Below, one piece after another: positions 32,701 through 43,354 of a DNA stretch of 64,000 nucleotides (within the stretch, counting starts at the first letter, position 1; each line of letters begins with the position of its first letter). Below the pieces are notes generated by a model. That model did no database searches. It saw only the letters and a list, made by a program, of their open reading frames with translations, and was not told the DNA's origin. A program made the translations under genes and the position numbers. Source of the stretch: Plasmodiophora brassicae (lineage: Eukaryota > Endomyxa: Phytomyxea > Phytomyxea > Plasmodiophorida); NCBI GenBank assembly GCA_036867785.1, contig CP145411.1:186001-250000 (forward strand), in the 5' to 3' direction.

Positions 32701-33864
32701 TTCGTCGCGTTCGCGCATCGCTGGTTCGACGAGGGCATGTTCAGCCGTGGGCCCACCGTCATCCACTCCGACCCGCACATGGGCAACCTGATCTATTCGT
32801 ACTCGAAGGCCATGAGGAAGGGCACCCTGACGGTCGTCGACTGGGGCCAGGCCTCCCGGCCGTCGTCCGGCCTCGCGTGGTCGGTCGGCAGGCAGGCCGT
32901 TGACGTCGTGTTTGGCACCGTCTTCAACTACCCCGACATGGTCGGCAGAGCGTTGGGCGTCGACGCCGGCAACCTGTTCGCGGACAACGCGTCGATCGTG
33001 GACAGGATCGTGGAGGTGGTCGCGCGCCATGGTCAATCGTCGGCCATGCTGCAGATGAACGCGTTCGTCTACGGGGCGATGCACATCCTGCGCACGCTGG
33101 AGGCTCTCGAGGCCGATTCGCACCCGTCGTGCGACCCGGTGAAGACGTCGGCTGCGTTCATGCGAGACGTCTTCCATGTCTGGAGCGGGCGCGGGCTCCT
33201 GGCGATCCCCGCGCTCGCCCTGCAACACGTCGGCATCGCGCCCGGGTCGGCAGGCGTCCAGCGCCTGCCGCGATGGATCCCGGGCGTCCTTGGGCGGACG
33301 CTCTGGATCACAGAACACAAAGAGGTACGTTGGCACCTGCCCTGGGGAAGCAACCGCCGCCTAACAGCCAGGTAGGTGGCACGCGCGATCGGCAAGGCGG
33401 CTGTGACGAGGGACGCGTCGCATCTCGTCCCGTATGGCGCCTCGCTCCGACGCCTGGGCCAGACGGCGCTGACCAAGGCCCTGCGGAAGACGACGCCGAT
33501 CCACCAGGTGGATCCAGCCGTCGCGAACCTGGCGCTGTCGTTCGCGTCGTATTCGGTGTGGGGCGCGCTGATGAACCAGGCGCGTCGTCAGCCGCTGACG
33601 ACGAAGCACGTCCTGGCCAAGGCCGCCCAGAACGCGGCCGCGCAGGCGTTAACCTTCAAGGCCGTCGAGCTGCTTCAGCCGAAGGCGGCGGCGCTGGTCG
33701 ACGCCGGCGCCGATCGCCTGTCGGAGCAGAACGTGCCGTTCGTCAAGGGCGCGTATCGGGACATCCTGAACAATGCCCTGATCCTGTCCAAACTGTATCT
33801 GCGCCACAAGCTATACGCCATCCGCGATGCTGTGGAAGGACAATACTATTCGCCAGTTGCATAA
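29718..33864 (+). CDS. Large ABC1/UbiB (ADCK)-like atypical kinase with N-terminal membrane anchor
   Basis: One long gene inferred by joining six exons over short introns (near 30861-30898, 31065-31115, 31224-31266, 32239-32295 and 33326-33375). An N-terminal hydrophobic stretch (residues 7-28) is followed by about 700 residues with no recognised domain. The last 500 fit the ABC1/UbiB fold: SPSAASIAEGH at the junction (ASIGQVH in the family), VRAWAKIRRHGI for the ATP-site lysine, HSDPHMGNLIY for HADPHPGN, and VVDWGQ for the DFG. The KxGQ motif typical of coenzyme Q kinases (COQ8) aligns with AAGP, so it is not a standard COQ8. It may be a divergent secretory-pathway or surface-exposed kinase-like protein. 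An alternating-codon GTC run sits at about 30450-30470 and a C10 run at 31040. The extent as a single gene is inferred. Confidence 0.6.
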
Positions 33865-34019
33865 TACAGAGCGCGGCGTGGGCACGACGCTGGCGTGAGG
33901 CAGGGCGGCGCCCCCTGTGTTGCCGTTTCAGGTTCGGCCTCGGTCGGGCCTCGCCGACCCCGACTGTCTGCAGTCAGTCACGACCTCATTGTCGAGTGAC
34001 GACCACCGCCTGCCCCGGT

Positions 34020-35182
34020 ATGGAGGACCTGGCACCGCCACCCGCGCCCGCCATCGACACCAGAACCAGCGCCCAGGACCCAGCCGCCGCCGCCTCACCA
34101 GCAGCAGCAGTAGTGGCATCCGCACCATCGTCCCTGTATACGTGCACGGCCTGCAACAAGTCGTTCAAATCGCCCGGGATGCTGGCGCGGCACGAGCGCA
34201 CCCATACAGACGAGCGCCCATGGATCTGCAGCGTCTGCAAGTTCGTATCGTGAGCCGACCTGGCACCGAACGCGCATGGACTGACCCCTGGTGTTGCAGC
34301 AAGTCGTTCTGCGCCAAGGGCAACCTGACGAAGCACATGCGGGTGCACCAGCCGACGACGGGCGTCGTCGACCTGCCTCAGCCGGTACGCTGCCCGCTCT
34401 GCAACCATCAGCTAAAGAGCGCTGCGAGCCTGCCGGCCCATTATCGGGCGCGGCATCCCGAGGCCCAGCTGGACCCAGGCGGCGAGATCAAACCGGGCGC
34501 GTCGCCGACGTTCGCCCCTGTCAACGACGAACGGGCGCGGGCCGTTCGTCGGATCCTGGCCGAGAAGACGCCACCGATCTACAAGTTGAAATCCATGTCA
34601 CGGCCGCTGGTCTTTGCGATCGTTCCCGATACGCCCGCGACGCGTCTCAACGACGACGACTGGCCGGCGAAGAAGAAGAAGGCGCCTCCGCCGCCGATAC
34701 AACCCCCTGCTGCCGTTGTTGTTGCTGATCGCGACGAGGAAGACGAAGACGAAGAGGCGACCGACGTGGAGAAGTCGATGGCGGTGGACGACGACGACGA
34801 CGACGACGAGGCCGACGAGCCGCCGTCGACGTCAAAGGAGAACGCGGTGAACTGCCACACGTGCACGACCTGCGGCAAGTCGTTCAAGCAGGCGGTCCTG
34901 CTGAGCAACCACATGCGGGTGCATACGGGCGAGCGCCCGTTCGTCTGCGACATCTGCGGGAAGTCGTTCTCGCAGAAGGGGTCCATGACGACCCACATGC
35001 GCATCCACAGCGGCGACCGGCCGTTCGAGTGCGACCAGTGCCTGCGGCCGTTCCACAAGCACAGCGACCTGAAGCGGCACCAGCGCACCCACACGGGCGA
35101 GAAACCGTTCCAGTGCCCCATCTGCGACAAGGCGTTCGCCAGGCTCGACGTCCTGAAGAACAACCACCTGCGGCTGCACTAA
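34020..35182 (+). CDS. C2H2 zinc-finger protein, seven fingers
   Basis: Probable nuclear DNA-binding regulator. Two exons (34020-34244 and 34304-35182, 59-base intron) give 367 residues. The intron splits finger 2 and splicing restores a standard finger (CSVCKFSFCAKGNLTKHMRV plus H), which supports the joint. Fingers 1-3 lie N-terminal. An acidic, Asp/Glu-rich linker with KKKK (about 34660-34830) follows. Fingers 4-7 form a classic tandem array with HTGERPF and HTGEKPF linkers at the C-terminus; the last finger has one extra residue before its first His. No partner domain is visible and no ortholog can be named. Confidence 0.9.
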
Positions 35183-35347
35183 CACGGGCGCCGTTGGGTT
35201 GCGCTACGAGGTATTTCCCTGCGTCTAGGTAGGTATGCTGCTCTCGGAGTCGGACAGGTGTGGGGTCGATGCGTCGGCGCGACAGGTCCGTGGTAGTTTG
35301 CAGTTCGCAGCCGACGGCGGTCGGACTGCGCGTTGCGTCGATTGTCG

Positions 35348-37067
35348 ATGGCGGAATCGGCGGGGCGGAAGCGCAAATCGCGATGGGGCGACGGCGCGGC
35401 GGCGGCCGAGGCCGAGATGGAGCGCATGCTGGCGGAGCGGAACGCCGCGCTGCAGAAAACGATCGAGGAGGCGAACCGGCGGGCGCAGGCGCAGCGATTC
35501 CCGGCGCCGTTGATTCTCGACGAGCAGGGCCGGGAAGTCGATGAGAAGGGCAACGTGGTGACGAGACGCGTCGCCGATCTGGCGACCGTCCGAGCGAACC
35601 GCCCCGCGGCGACCCCGGCGCCAGAACCGGCAAATGCATGTAATGCCTAGCCCGCCCCTGCGCACACGCTGACTGGGTTTGCCTTTCGCAGGAAGAACCC
35701 GTGGAGAGGGTCGAACAGGCACCGTGGTACGACCCGCGCGTGCATGCCTCTCGAGCGACCCTGCGGTCGCGCCGATCGTTCAGTTTCGTTCAACCCGGGA
35801 AGTTCATTCGCAAGGCGCAGAACCTGCGCCTGCGTCAGATGCGGAATGACCTTCGGGCGGCCGCCGAAAACCCGGCGCCGATGCACGACGACTTCGCCGC
35901 CGCTGGGGATCCCAATGCGATCGCGTTAGGGTCGCGGTTCTCCCACACGGAAGTGTTTATCGAGCCCGGCGTCCCGGACGTGGAATGGTGGGACCAGGCC
36001 ATTCTCGCCGACCCGAACGACCCGTCGTCACCGGTGGATCCCGCTAAGCGTCAGTTCGGCGTGTGTCGTGCCCGCTGCGTACACGAGTTCGTCTGACACG
36101 GTGCGTGCTGTGCAGTGTCCTCCCTTGTGGAGCACCCCGTTCCGTTGAAGCCTCGCGCCGAGCCTCCGCCGCCGCCAGTCCAGCCGATGGTGCTGACCGA
36201 GAAGGAGAAGAAGAAGATTCGGCGCATGCGGAAGTTGGAGAAGCAGAGAGAGGTGCGGGACAAGATCAGGCTTGGGCTGGCAGCGCCGCCGCAACCAAGA
36301 AGTGAGTTGCCAGCAATGGGGCCATTGGCGTTTATGTACGCCGTGCTTAGTGTGCTCGTGCAGTCACCCTCAAGAACATGTTTCGCGTCATGCCGCACGA
36401 GGCCATTGAAGACCCAACTGCTGTGGAGGCAAAGGCGCGCGCTGAGATGGAGAAGCGGCAAGTGGAGCACCACCTTCAGAACGAATCGCGTCGTCTGACG
36501 CCTCAGCAACGGGCCGAAAAGAAACGGTATGCAACCGCATTCGACAGCGCCCGCCCCTGTGTGCCTAGGACGGGGTTTGACGCGTCCGATAGGAAAAAGT
36601 TGGAAGAGGACACATCGCGAGAGGTTGTCGTTGCCGTGTTTCGCGTCGATCGGCTGGACATGCCCCAGAACCGTTTCAAGATGTCCGTCAACGCCGAGGA
36701 ACTGAAGCTGACCGGATGCATGATCTGCTTCGAGGGCTGCAACGTTGTCGTCGTCGAAGGTGGCCCACGCGGCATCAGGAAGTATACCCGTCTGATGCTG
36801 CACCGTATCAAATGGGTGCCCGAGCAGAACCACGCGGACGACGAGGACGACGACGACGAGGACCAGGACGACGTGAAGTCGTCTCCCGGCAATCACTGCT
36901 GCCTCGTATGGCGCGGCGTCGTTGTCAAGCGCAGCTTCAGTGGATTTCGCGTGCACTCGTGTGTCTCCGAGGAGCAGGCACGCAAGATCGTCGCCGACAA
37001 GCACCTGGGTCACTATTGGGACATGGCTAGGAACTTCCAGGCCGACATGGGTACCGTCATCGTATAA
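35348..37067 (+). CDS. PRPF3: PRP3, U4/U6 snRNP protein
   Basis: PRP3 binds the U4/U6 duplex in the U4/U6.U5 tri-snRNP. It starts with the SRWG box common to this family (KRKSRWGDG), then PLILDEQGREVD. The PRP3 domain includes WYDPRV, FVQPGKFIRKAQNLRLR, DVEWWD, LVEHPVPL and KIRLGL. The C-terminal DUF1115 domain has NVVVVEGGPRGIRKYTRLML, WRGVV and HYWDMA. Four exons: 35348 to about 35629, 35692 to about 36064, about 36114-36301 and 36364-37067. The first intron has no usable GT donor: GT-based joins give a stop, while a GC donor at 35630 (CCG|gcaaat) restores the frame, so a GC-AG intron is likely. The C-terminus is complete. Confidence 0.92.
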
Positions 37068-37356
37068 TAATGCAACAGCACTCATCGACCTGTCTCGTTC
37101 ATATCGAGAAACGTGTCGCTCACACCCTTCGCTCAGCTACTGGGGCGCTGGTGCATGTCGGGGCGGCTGCTGCACGTGTGAGGTATCCCAGATCACCGAC
37201 AGGACATCCCGTTGCTGGGACGAACGTTCGGCGGTACAGACGTCGTTCCGCCGTGCAGGGCGTTGCACAACATGAGGGTTTTACTCACTGTCGGTATGGC
37301 TCCCTTATCCGGTCTCTCGAACACTAGGGCGGTTTAGACGTTTGGGTGGCCAGCGT

Positions 37357-38523
37357 TTAGGCCTTGGCGGCGACGCCGGCGCGGCTCGCCGACATCATCG
37401 CCCGATATCGGTGGGTGGCGTCCTCGATGACGTCGAGCTGGCGGAGGAACCGGTTGAAGATCTTGGGCAACAGGACGTCGTAGGTGCCGTCGGGTGTCCC
37501 GACCGACGCCAGTATGCTCTGTCGCCATTCTTCCCATTCCGCTTCGGCTGCCGCCGCCCCGAACGTCTTCAGGTACGTCCAGATGACGTTGAAGACCTGG
37601 AAGAACGCCTCGCTGTCGAACGAGCCGAACTCGATCATCTGGCGGATAAAGTCGACGTCGAGCGACCGGTCAACCTCCGCCTGGACGTCGCTCCGGTTCG
37701 GGACGAGCTCCTTGATCCGGTCGCGAATCTCAGTCAGCAGCGTCACAATCCGGTCGTACTTGGGCGGCGTCTGCCTCAGCTCGGCGGCGAAATCGTCCCA
37801 GTACTGCTTGGACCCCAGCTCCTGGATGATCTGCTCCAGGTCGATCTGGATCGGCGGCGACTGCTGGACCTGCTCCCAGGCCTCTGGGCCGCCCATCTGC
37901 AGGATGCGCCGCTTGTTCGCCTCCAGCTGGCGTTGCGCCAGGTCAACCATCAGCTGAAGGCTCTCGGGGTCTCGCGTGTCGGCACGTGACGCCTCCAGGT
38001 GCGCGATCGAGGCGACCCACTGGTGGTGGGCATTGGCCAGCGTTCGCAGGACGCGCTGCCGATCGAACTCCTTCCATTCCCCGAACTTGGCCTGGAACGC
38101 TGACAGAGCCTGCAGCGCGCCCGCTAGGTCGTCAGCACCGTCCTCGCTGGAGAACCTGGCGACGACGCCTTTGGCGCCATGGAAACAGTCGCGATCCAGG
38201 GCGCGGTCGTCGCCGGCGGCCTCCATCTCCTCTTCGCTGATCTCGAGGATGTCACCGGGGAACAGCGCGACCATGAACGCGGCAAGCAGCGTCCGAGGGG
38301 ACGGTTTCGCGAGGATGCCTTCGTCGCGCGCCTCTTTCAGCAACTGTAGCGCGGCTTTCAACGTTGCTGGCCTCTGGATGTAGGTGGAGAACGTCTCGAA
38401 CGTCGACGTCACATCGGCGTCCGCTAGGGCGGCTCGCATCATGGATCGAAACTCGGCAAATAGGCGCTGGGCGTCGCCAGAGAATTGGACGATAGCCGAC
38501 ATTATAGGCGTGTTGCGCTGCAC
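37357..38523 (-). CDS. TCP11-domain protein
   Basis: A single-exon gene of 388 residues with the T-complex protein 11 (Tcp11/SOK1) fold, an all-helical domain found in proteins tied to cAMP/PKA signalling in yeast and to sperm function in mammals. Supporting strings are IVTLLTEIRDRIKELVPNR (matching LLxEIRxxLxxLxPNR), EAFFQVFNVIWTYLK and LGSKQYWDDFA. It covers the whole ORF with no signal peptide or membrane helix. A second in-frame ATG at 38502 is an equally good start. It diverges from the DUF4833 gene. Confidence 0.82.
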   Translation of the reverse strand: MQRNTPIMSAIVQFSGDAQRLFAEFRSMMRAALADADVTSTFETFSTYIQRPATLKAALQLLKEARDEGILAKPSPRTLLAAFMVALFPGDILEISEEEMEAAGDDRALDRDCFHGAKGVVARFSSEDGADDLAGALQALSAFQAKFGEWKEFDRQRVLRTLANAHHQWVASIAHLEASRADTRDPESLQLMVDLAQRQLEANKRRILQMGGPEAWEQVQQSPPIQIDLEQIIQELGSKQYWDDFAAELRQTPPKYDRIVTLLTEIRDRIKELVPNRSDVQAEVDRSLDVDFIRQMIEFGSFDSEAFFQVFNVIWTYLKTFGAAAAEAEWEEWRQSILASVGTPDGTYDVLLPKIFNRFLRQLDVIEDATHRYRAMMSASRAGVAAKA

Positions 38524-39117
38524 GCGCGATTATACGGTTAGCGGGCGAAGTTGACTAGTGAGTCGGTCAACGGGCGAGCGTCCGACACTGACCACACGAT
38601 AACCCCGTTGAGTCACGGCCGACGTGTCACCGGGTCTGGTCCACCACAAACCGCCAGATGGAGTCATCCGCTGGCGGGTCAACGCGCCGCCCACCACACC
38701 CGGTCCGTGTGTGTGCGCGCCGATCTCGAAGCATCTGGAACACGGCGCGCTGCAGTTTGCAGTGTACCCACATCTGGAGCACGGAGCGGCAGCTTGCAGT
38801 GTACCCACGTGCGTAGCTCGTTTCCCGCATCAGTACCCCCTCCCCCGTATGCATGGCCCTGTCGGCGGTCGGTGCTGCAACACAACGGGGGGTCCGCTCG
38901 TCGCAATCGCGTCGTTGTTTTGCGGGCGCGGTCGTCTGGCAAATAAATAATCCGGCCGGAAGAAAAGGACGAAAAACAGAACCGCTGTGCCAATTTGGTG
39001 TTCGTCGATGTCGTTTGTGGCGAGTGACGCCCAGCGTGCAAAGTGCCCGGCGCTGGCCAATGAGAAGTCGGGGGGCGCGGCATGTGGCAGTGGCTGACTG
39101 GTTGCTGACGGCGTATG
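38524..39117. promoter_or_regulatory. Divergent spacer with C-rich tract and tandem repeat
   Basis: 594 bases between TCP11 (-) and the DUF4833 gene (+). It has two copies of a 37-39-base unit (38732-38770 and 38771-38807, shared core TTGCAGTGTACCCA) and the 13-mer TACCCCCTCCCCC at 38834-38846, exact copy of the one at 6592. The first exon of the DUF4833 gene is probably in here too but could not be fixed. Confidence 0.5.
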
Positions 39118-39708
39118 CAGCATCGTGTTCATTATTGAGAGGAGCACGAACGACAACGTTGTCGTGTACGAGGCGATGATGTCGTCGCCGGGCGTCCTTG
39201 ATGCATCGAACCCGATCGCCGTGTACTGGCAGGACATTGACGACACGTATATGGCGAAGCAGAAGGCCAAGGGCCTCGGGACGAAGTCCGACTTGAACAT
39301 GATCGAGAAGTCTATGGCGTGTAAGTCCTACATCGGGGGGCGCCTGTAGGACGTGGTCTCTGACCGCATGCGCTAGATGGTATTTCGTCCAAGAAGACGG
39401 CGGACAATCGGTATTCGTTGACGCTGGTTGCTGTACCCAAGAAGCCGGTGGAGCTGACTGTCGTTGATGGACCTGACGGCAAGAAGGTGCCCAAGGCACT
39501 GGCGACCATCGCCGACAAGAAATCGTATATGCACAAGATCTTTGTCGAAGCCCAGAGCTCGCTGCTGGGCCCGAAGGTACCCCGTCGTGTTCATCGATTC
39601 GCCCATCTGCCTGAATCTCATCTCTGCGTTCGACAGGTTATCCAAGTGAAGGTCACGGGCGTCGCTGTGGACACCGGGGAGACCGTCACCGAGACCATCA
39701 AACCCTGA
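39118..39708 (+). CDS. DUF4833-domain protein (5' end unresolved)
   Basis: Small protein of the DUF4833 family, whose function is not known. Landmarks: VFIIERSTNDNVVVYEA (family: FxIxRSxNxNxVVY), NPIAVYW, and, across a 56-base intron (39321-39376), the restored motif KSMAYGISSKK, where AYGI is the family signature. A further intron 39577-39636 leads to a last exon ending in TGETVTETIKP. The first residues seen (SIVFIIERS) have no ATG nearby in frame, so a short 5' exon remains unplaced in the upstream 150 bases. Confidence 0.7.
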
Positions 39709-40115
39709 CTGCGCCCGTTACGCCTAAAGAATCGCCCCAGGAATTGTCGCCGACGCTGAGAGATCGTGTAGCGATTAGGAGGCGAAACAGCTACCCCGAC
39801 CTGCTCGACCATTGGTTTCACGTCGTAACTCAACGTGGCGGTATACGACGTCGTACGGGAGGGGCAGTGTGGCCGGGCACTCTACTCGGGGCTTTGGACG
39901 ACCTATCCCGGTGTGGCCTTTGAAGACTTGCCAACACCGCCCACTCGTCCCTGGCACGATGTGCTCCGCGGAAACGTGCTGCGAATTGGCGCCATGTTCC
40001 CCACCGTACAAAGACAGACCATGCCGAGGTGCCGTCCTCACGAAACATCGCCCTGGTCAGGTGCTCCTGTGGGCACTTTATAGCGGGTTGCGTTCCCCAT
40101 TGCCGTTGGCCGGAA
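39709..40115. other. Convergent spacer, nothing recognised
   Basis: 407 bases between the 3' ends of the DUF4833 gene and the RhoGEF gene. Open frames on both strands are arginine/proline-rich and lack family resemblance. I see nothing in it. Confidence 0.5.
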
Positions 40116-43100
40116 TCAGGCGCTGCTGGAGCCGGCTTCCAGGGTCGCATCGGTCTGCGCGTTGCGCTTCAGGTAGGTGGCATTGACGACGTTCAGTATG
40201 TCCTTAAACCACGACCGGTTCGGTTCCTTGCTGATCACGCCCAGGACCGTGTCGCTGATGCGCATTCGCATGACACAGTAATGCCCGGGGGGCTCCGACC
40301 CGGCACCCTGCTCGGCCAGGAACGCCTCCGCCTCCGCGTCGAACCCGATGTCGGCGAACTCGTCGACCAGCAGGTCGTGGTCGACCTTGTACCCCTTCTT
40401 GTCGTCCCCGCGGCTGACAATCAGCCTGTCGTTGAACAGGTGCACAGTTACCGCGTCCAGGCGCGGTACGGCCTCGCCTTTGGCGAACACCGCGTTCGGG
40501 TCAAACAGGAACACCTTCCCTGACCGAATGAACTCGCGCCCGTCCGCATCCAGCGACACCTTGCCTTTGAACGTCGCCTCCATCGCCTGCAGCTTGGCGT
40601 GGTTGCCGCTCTCCTTCATCGCCGACGTGACCAGCTTCGACGACGACGTGATCTTGGCGATGGCGTCGGCGATCGCCCCGTAATCGCAGTGCTCCGGCGG
40701 TGTCATCTTCATCAGCTTCGTCAGCAGGAACGTGTACGACGACAGGCGCTGCAAGGGGACCAGCAGGCGGCGCGCCAGGCGCGTCCCCGCCGCTCGTGGG
40801 TCCGCCTCGACGCCCTGCACCCGCGATCGCATGTCGGATCGCGCCAGGGCCTTCACGGCCGCGTTCACGTTCGACGCATAGTCGGCGAACAGGTTCAGCA
40901 GCGACGCGTGCCGGGCGAAGATCTCGCCGATCCTCGTCGTGCCGTCGTCCCAGTCCTGGTTGACGGCGGCGTCCAGATCCCGGGTCAGCTTCAGCGAGAG
41001 GCTCTTGATGACCTCAAGCGCCTCGAACGTCCTGGCGATGTCCTTGTCCAGCGACGGCGACAGCAACGGGTGCACCATGACCGCCAGCGTCACCTCCAGG
41101 TCGGCGTGGAACTGCGACTCGGTACGAAGCAACTCGGCGGCGACGTCCCGCCGCGCCGAGAACGTCGTCATCATCGCGTTGCGACCTTTGCCGAGCGCCG
41201 GCGATTCCATGCCGCCGCTCGACGTCGAATTGGTCGACCCGGTCGACGACGTCCGCTGCACCATCCGTTTCATGGACTTGCCGAACGTCGAGACCAGCGA
41301 CATGAGCGGGGCGACGACCGGCAGATCGCCCACGTCGTCGTTCTCGTCGGTCGGCCCGCCGAACTCCTCGTAGCAATCCCGGCACACCTTCTGCTTCTCG
41401 GTCGTCGACATCGACGGCACCAGCACGCGATGCGCCGAGCAGGCCGAGCTGTCCAGGGCGGTCAGCGCCACATCGGCCACAGGGTGGGACAGAGCTTACC
41501 AGGTGACGCTGCCGCAGAGGCGACAATGATGCTTGCGGGACAGCAGCGTGAACGGCGTCTCGCAGATGACGCAGGCGGTGGCCTGGCTGGCTGGCGTGCG
41601 CATGGCGGCGGGTGTGGCCCCGGGGCCGCTGTCGTCGGCCAGCGCCATCGTCGCCGCCCGGAACGCGTTGAACCACTTCCGGGTGTCGGCCTCGGTGCCG
41701 CCGTACACGACGAACGACTTCTTCGGCGATTTCAGCATGAACGCGTGCGACAGGTTGTACCCGCCGTTGGTGTACTCGACCGACAGCGTGTACATGTCCA
41801 GGAACCGGTGCTTGTACAGGCCGCCCAGCGGCGACTGCCGCGAGAACATGACGATGTCGTTGAACAGGTGGAAATAGACGCGCACCGGCTGCCCGTCGCG
41901 GTCGACTTTCGTCAGCTCGCCTTGCATGATGATGATGCGGCCGTCGGCGACGATGTCGACCTTCTTGCCGAGCGTGCGCTGCAGCGCATCGAGCGCGTCC
42001 CTGGCCTCGCGCGCCCGAACCTCCTCGTTCTGGCTGTCGGCCACCTTCTGCAGCCCGGTCAGCGTCGCCGTGATACGCGCCGCGTCCGGGTCGCCCGCGT
42101 CCGTCTTCTTCCTCATCTCCTGCAGCAGGAGGATGTACCGCGGGATACGCTGGATCGGCTTGATGAGCAGGCTCTCGAGCGGTTCGCCGCGCCGGCTCGG
42201 GTTGCGCTCACACTCCTCCAGCAGCTTGCGCATGGGGTGCTCGGGCGCCTCCTTCCGATACGACTTCAGGATGGTGACGGCCGGGCCCAGGTTCACCGAG
42301 TACCTCGTGTAGAACAGCAGCAACGGGGTGTACTCGTCGAACAGGTCGGCGACGGTCAGGTCGGGGGCGGTCGGGTTCGAGCGCCAGGCTCCCCAGCGAG
42401 CTTCCAGGGCGGCCAGCAGGTTGCAATTCAGCGTGTAGATGTGCACCGCATTGTTGAACAGGACGGTGACGGGCGTGTCGACGCCCCGGTCCCGGAACGG
42501 TACCGCGTACACGTCGTGGATGACGCGCAGGCTGGACAGGTACGACTGCTCGGTCATGATGATCTCTTCCATGACGTGCAGGCGAGCCATTGCGCGCGAA
42601 CCCGCAGGCACCTGGCTCTCTGGCTGCGTCACGACGACTAGGGCGGACCCTTCGACGTCGGCGTCGTCGTCGTTGTCGCATTCGTCAACGCCTGACGATT
42701 CGACGGACGAATCTTCGTCGCTTGACGACGAGTGGGACGATGTTGAGAACCCGTCGTTGGGGACGCCGTCGTTAGGGACGCCATCGTTGGGGACGCCGTC
42801 GTTGGGGACGCCGTCGTCGTTGTCGTCGTCGTCGTCGTCGGATGATGTTCCTGGTGAGACGTGATCAGGGTAGTCGCGACTGGATTCGCCAGTGACCGCG
42901 TTGAAGAAGAACGTTTCGCGATGGCGCCAGTCGCGAGTAGAGACCCAGGTGTCAAACGGCGACTGGACGACGCTGTCGCCGATCGAGTCGTCATCGTTCG
43001 ACGACACTTCCCAGTTGCTGGCGGCTTCGTCGCCGGCCGGTGCGTTGCCGGGCAGGTAGGAATGTTGGACGGAAGGGCGTTTCCGATCGATGTTGTCGAC

Positions 43101-43175
43101 ATCGATCTTCAGGCCGGCCACCTGGCGGAAGATGGCCGCCGGCGACTCGTTACCGGCATCCTTGTATCCGTCCAT
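40116..43175 (-). CDS. RhoGEF with WW-like, DH-PH, FYVE and second DH-PH domains
   Basis: Guanine nucleotide exchange factor for Rho-family GTPases. Exons 43175-41500 and 41448-40116 join in phase over a 51-base intron (1002 residues); the joint rebuilds the FYVE core HHCRLCGSVTCSACSAHR. Order: a WW-like segment (WVSTRDWRHRETFFFN, about residue 80), an acidic linker with tandem GVPND repeats (about 42755-42830), DH1 (QSYLSSLRVIHDVYAVPF, SLLIKPIQRIPRYILLLQEM), PH1 (VRVYFHLFNDIVMFSR), the FYVE zinc finger, DH2 (SQFHADLEVTLAVM, LLVPLQRLSSYTFLLTKLMK) and PH2. DH2 matches the DH consensus less well. The FYVE finger implies membrane lipid binding. The FGD family has one DH with one FYVE, so a doubled DH-PH around the FYVE is unusual. 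Confidence 0.88.
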
Positions 43176-43354
43176 GCATCCGTTCGGGCAGTATCTAAAT
43201 GACGGATATCTTGCCGATCAGCACCCCTCGTACCAAGCGATCAATTACTATAGTCATGCTCCCAGACACCAACCAACGTTGAGCAGTACGATGCGCTTTC
43301 GAAAGGCAGACAAGCGGCAGCCGGTGCTCACACACAGTGTATGCAGACCGGCGG

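Noticed and set aside
34245-34300. Stop after the second zinc finger as a truncated gene
   Set aside because: Splicing 34244 to 34304 rebuilds a standard C2H2 finger with correct spacing.
36051-37085. 344-codon open frame on the minus strand
   Set aside because: Antisense shadow across PRP3; the plus-strand exons have clear PRP3 motifs.
40599-42641. 680-codon open frame on the plus strand
   Set aside because: Arginine/histidine-rich antisense shadow of the RhoGEF gene, caused by GC-rich third positions; no family resemblance.
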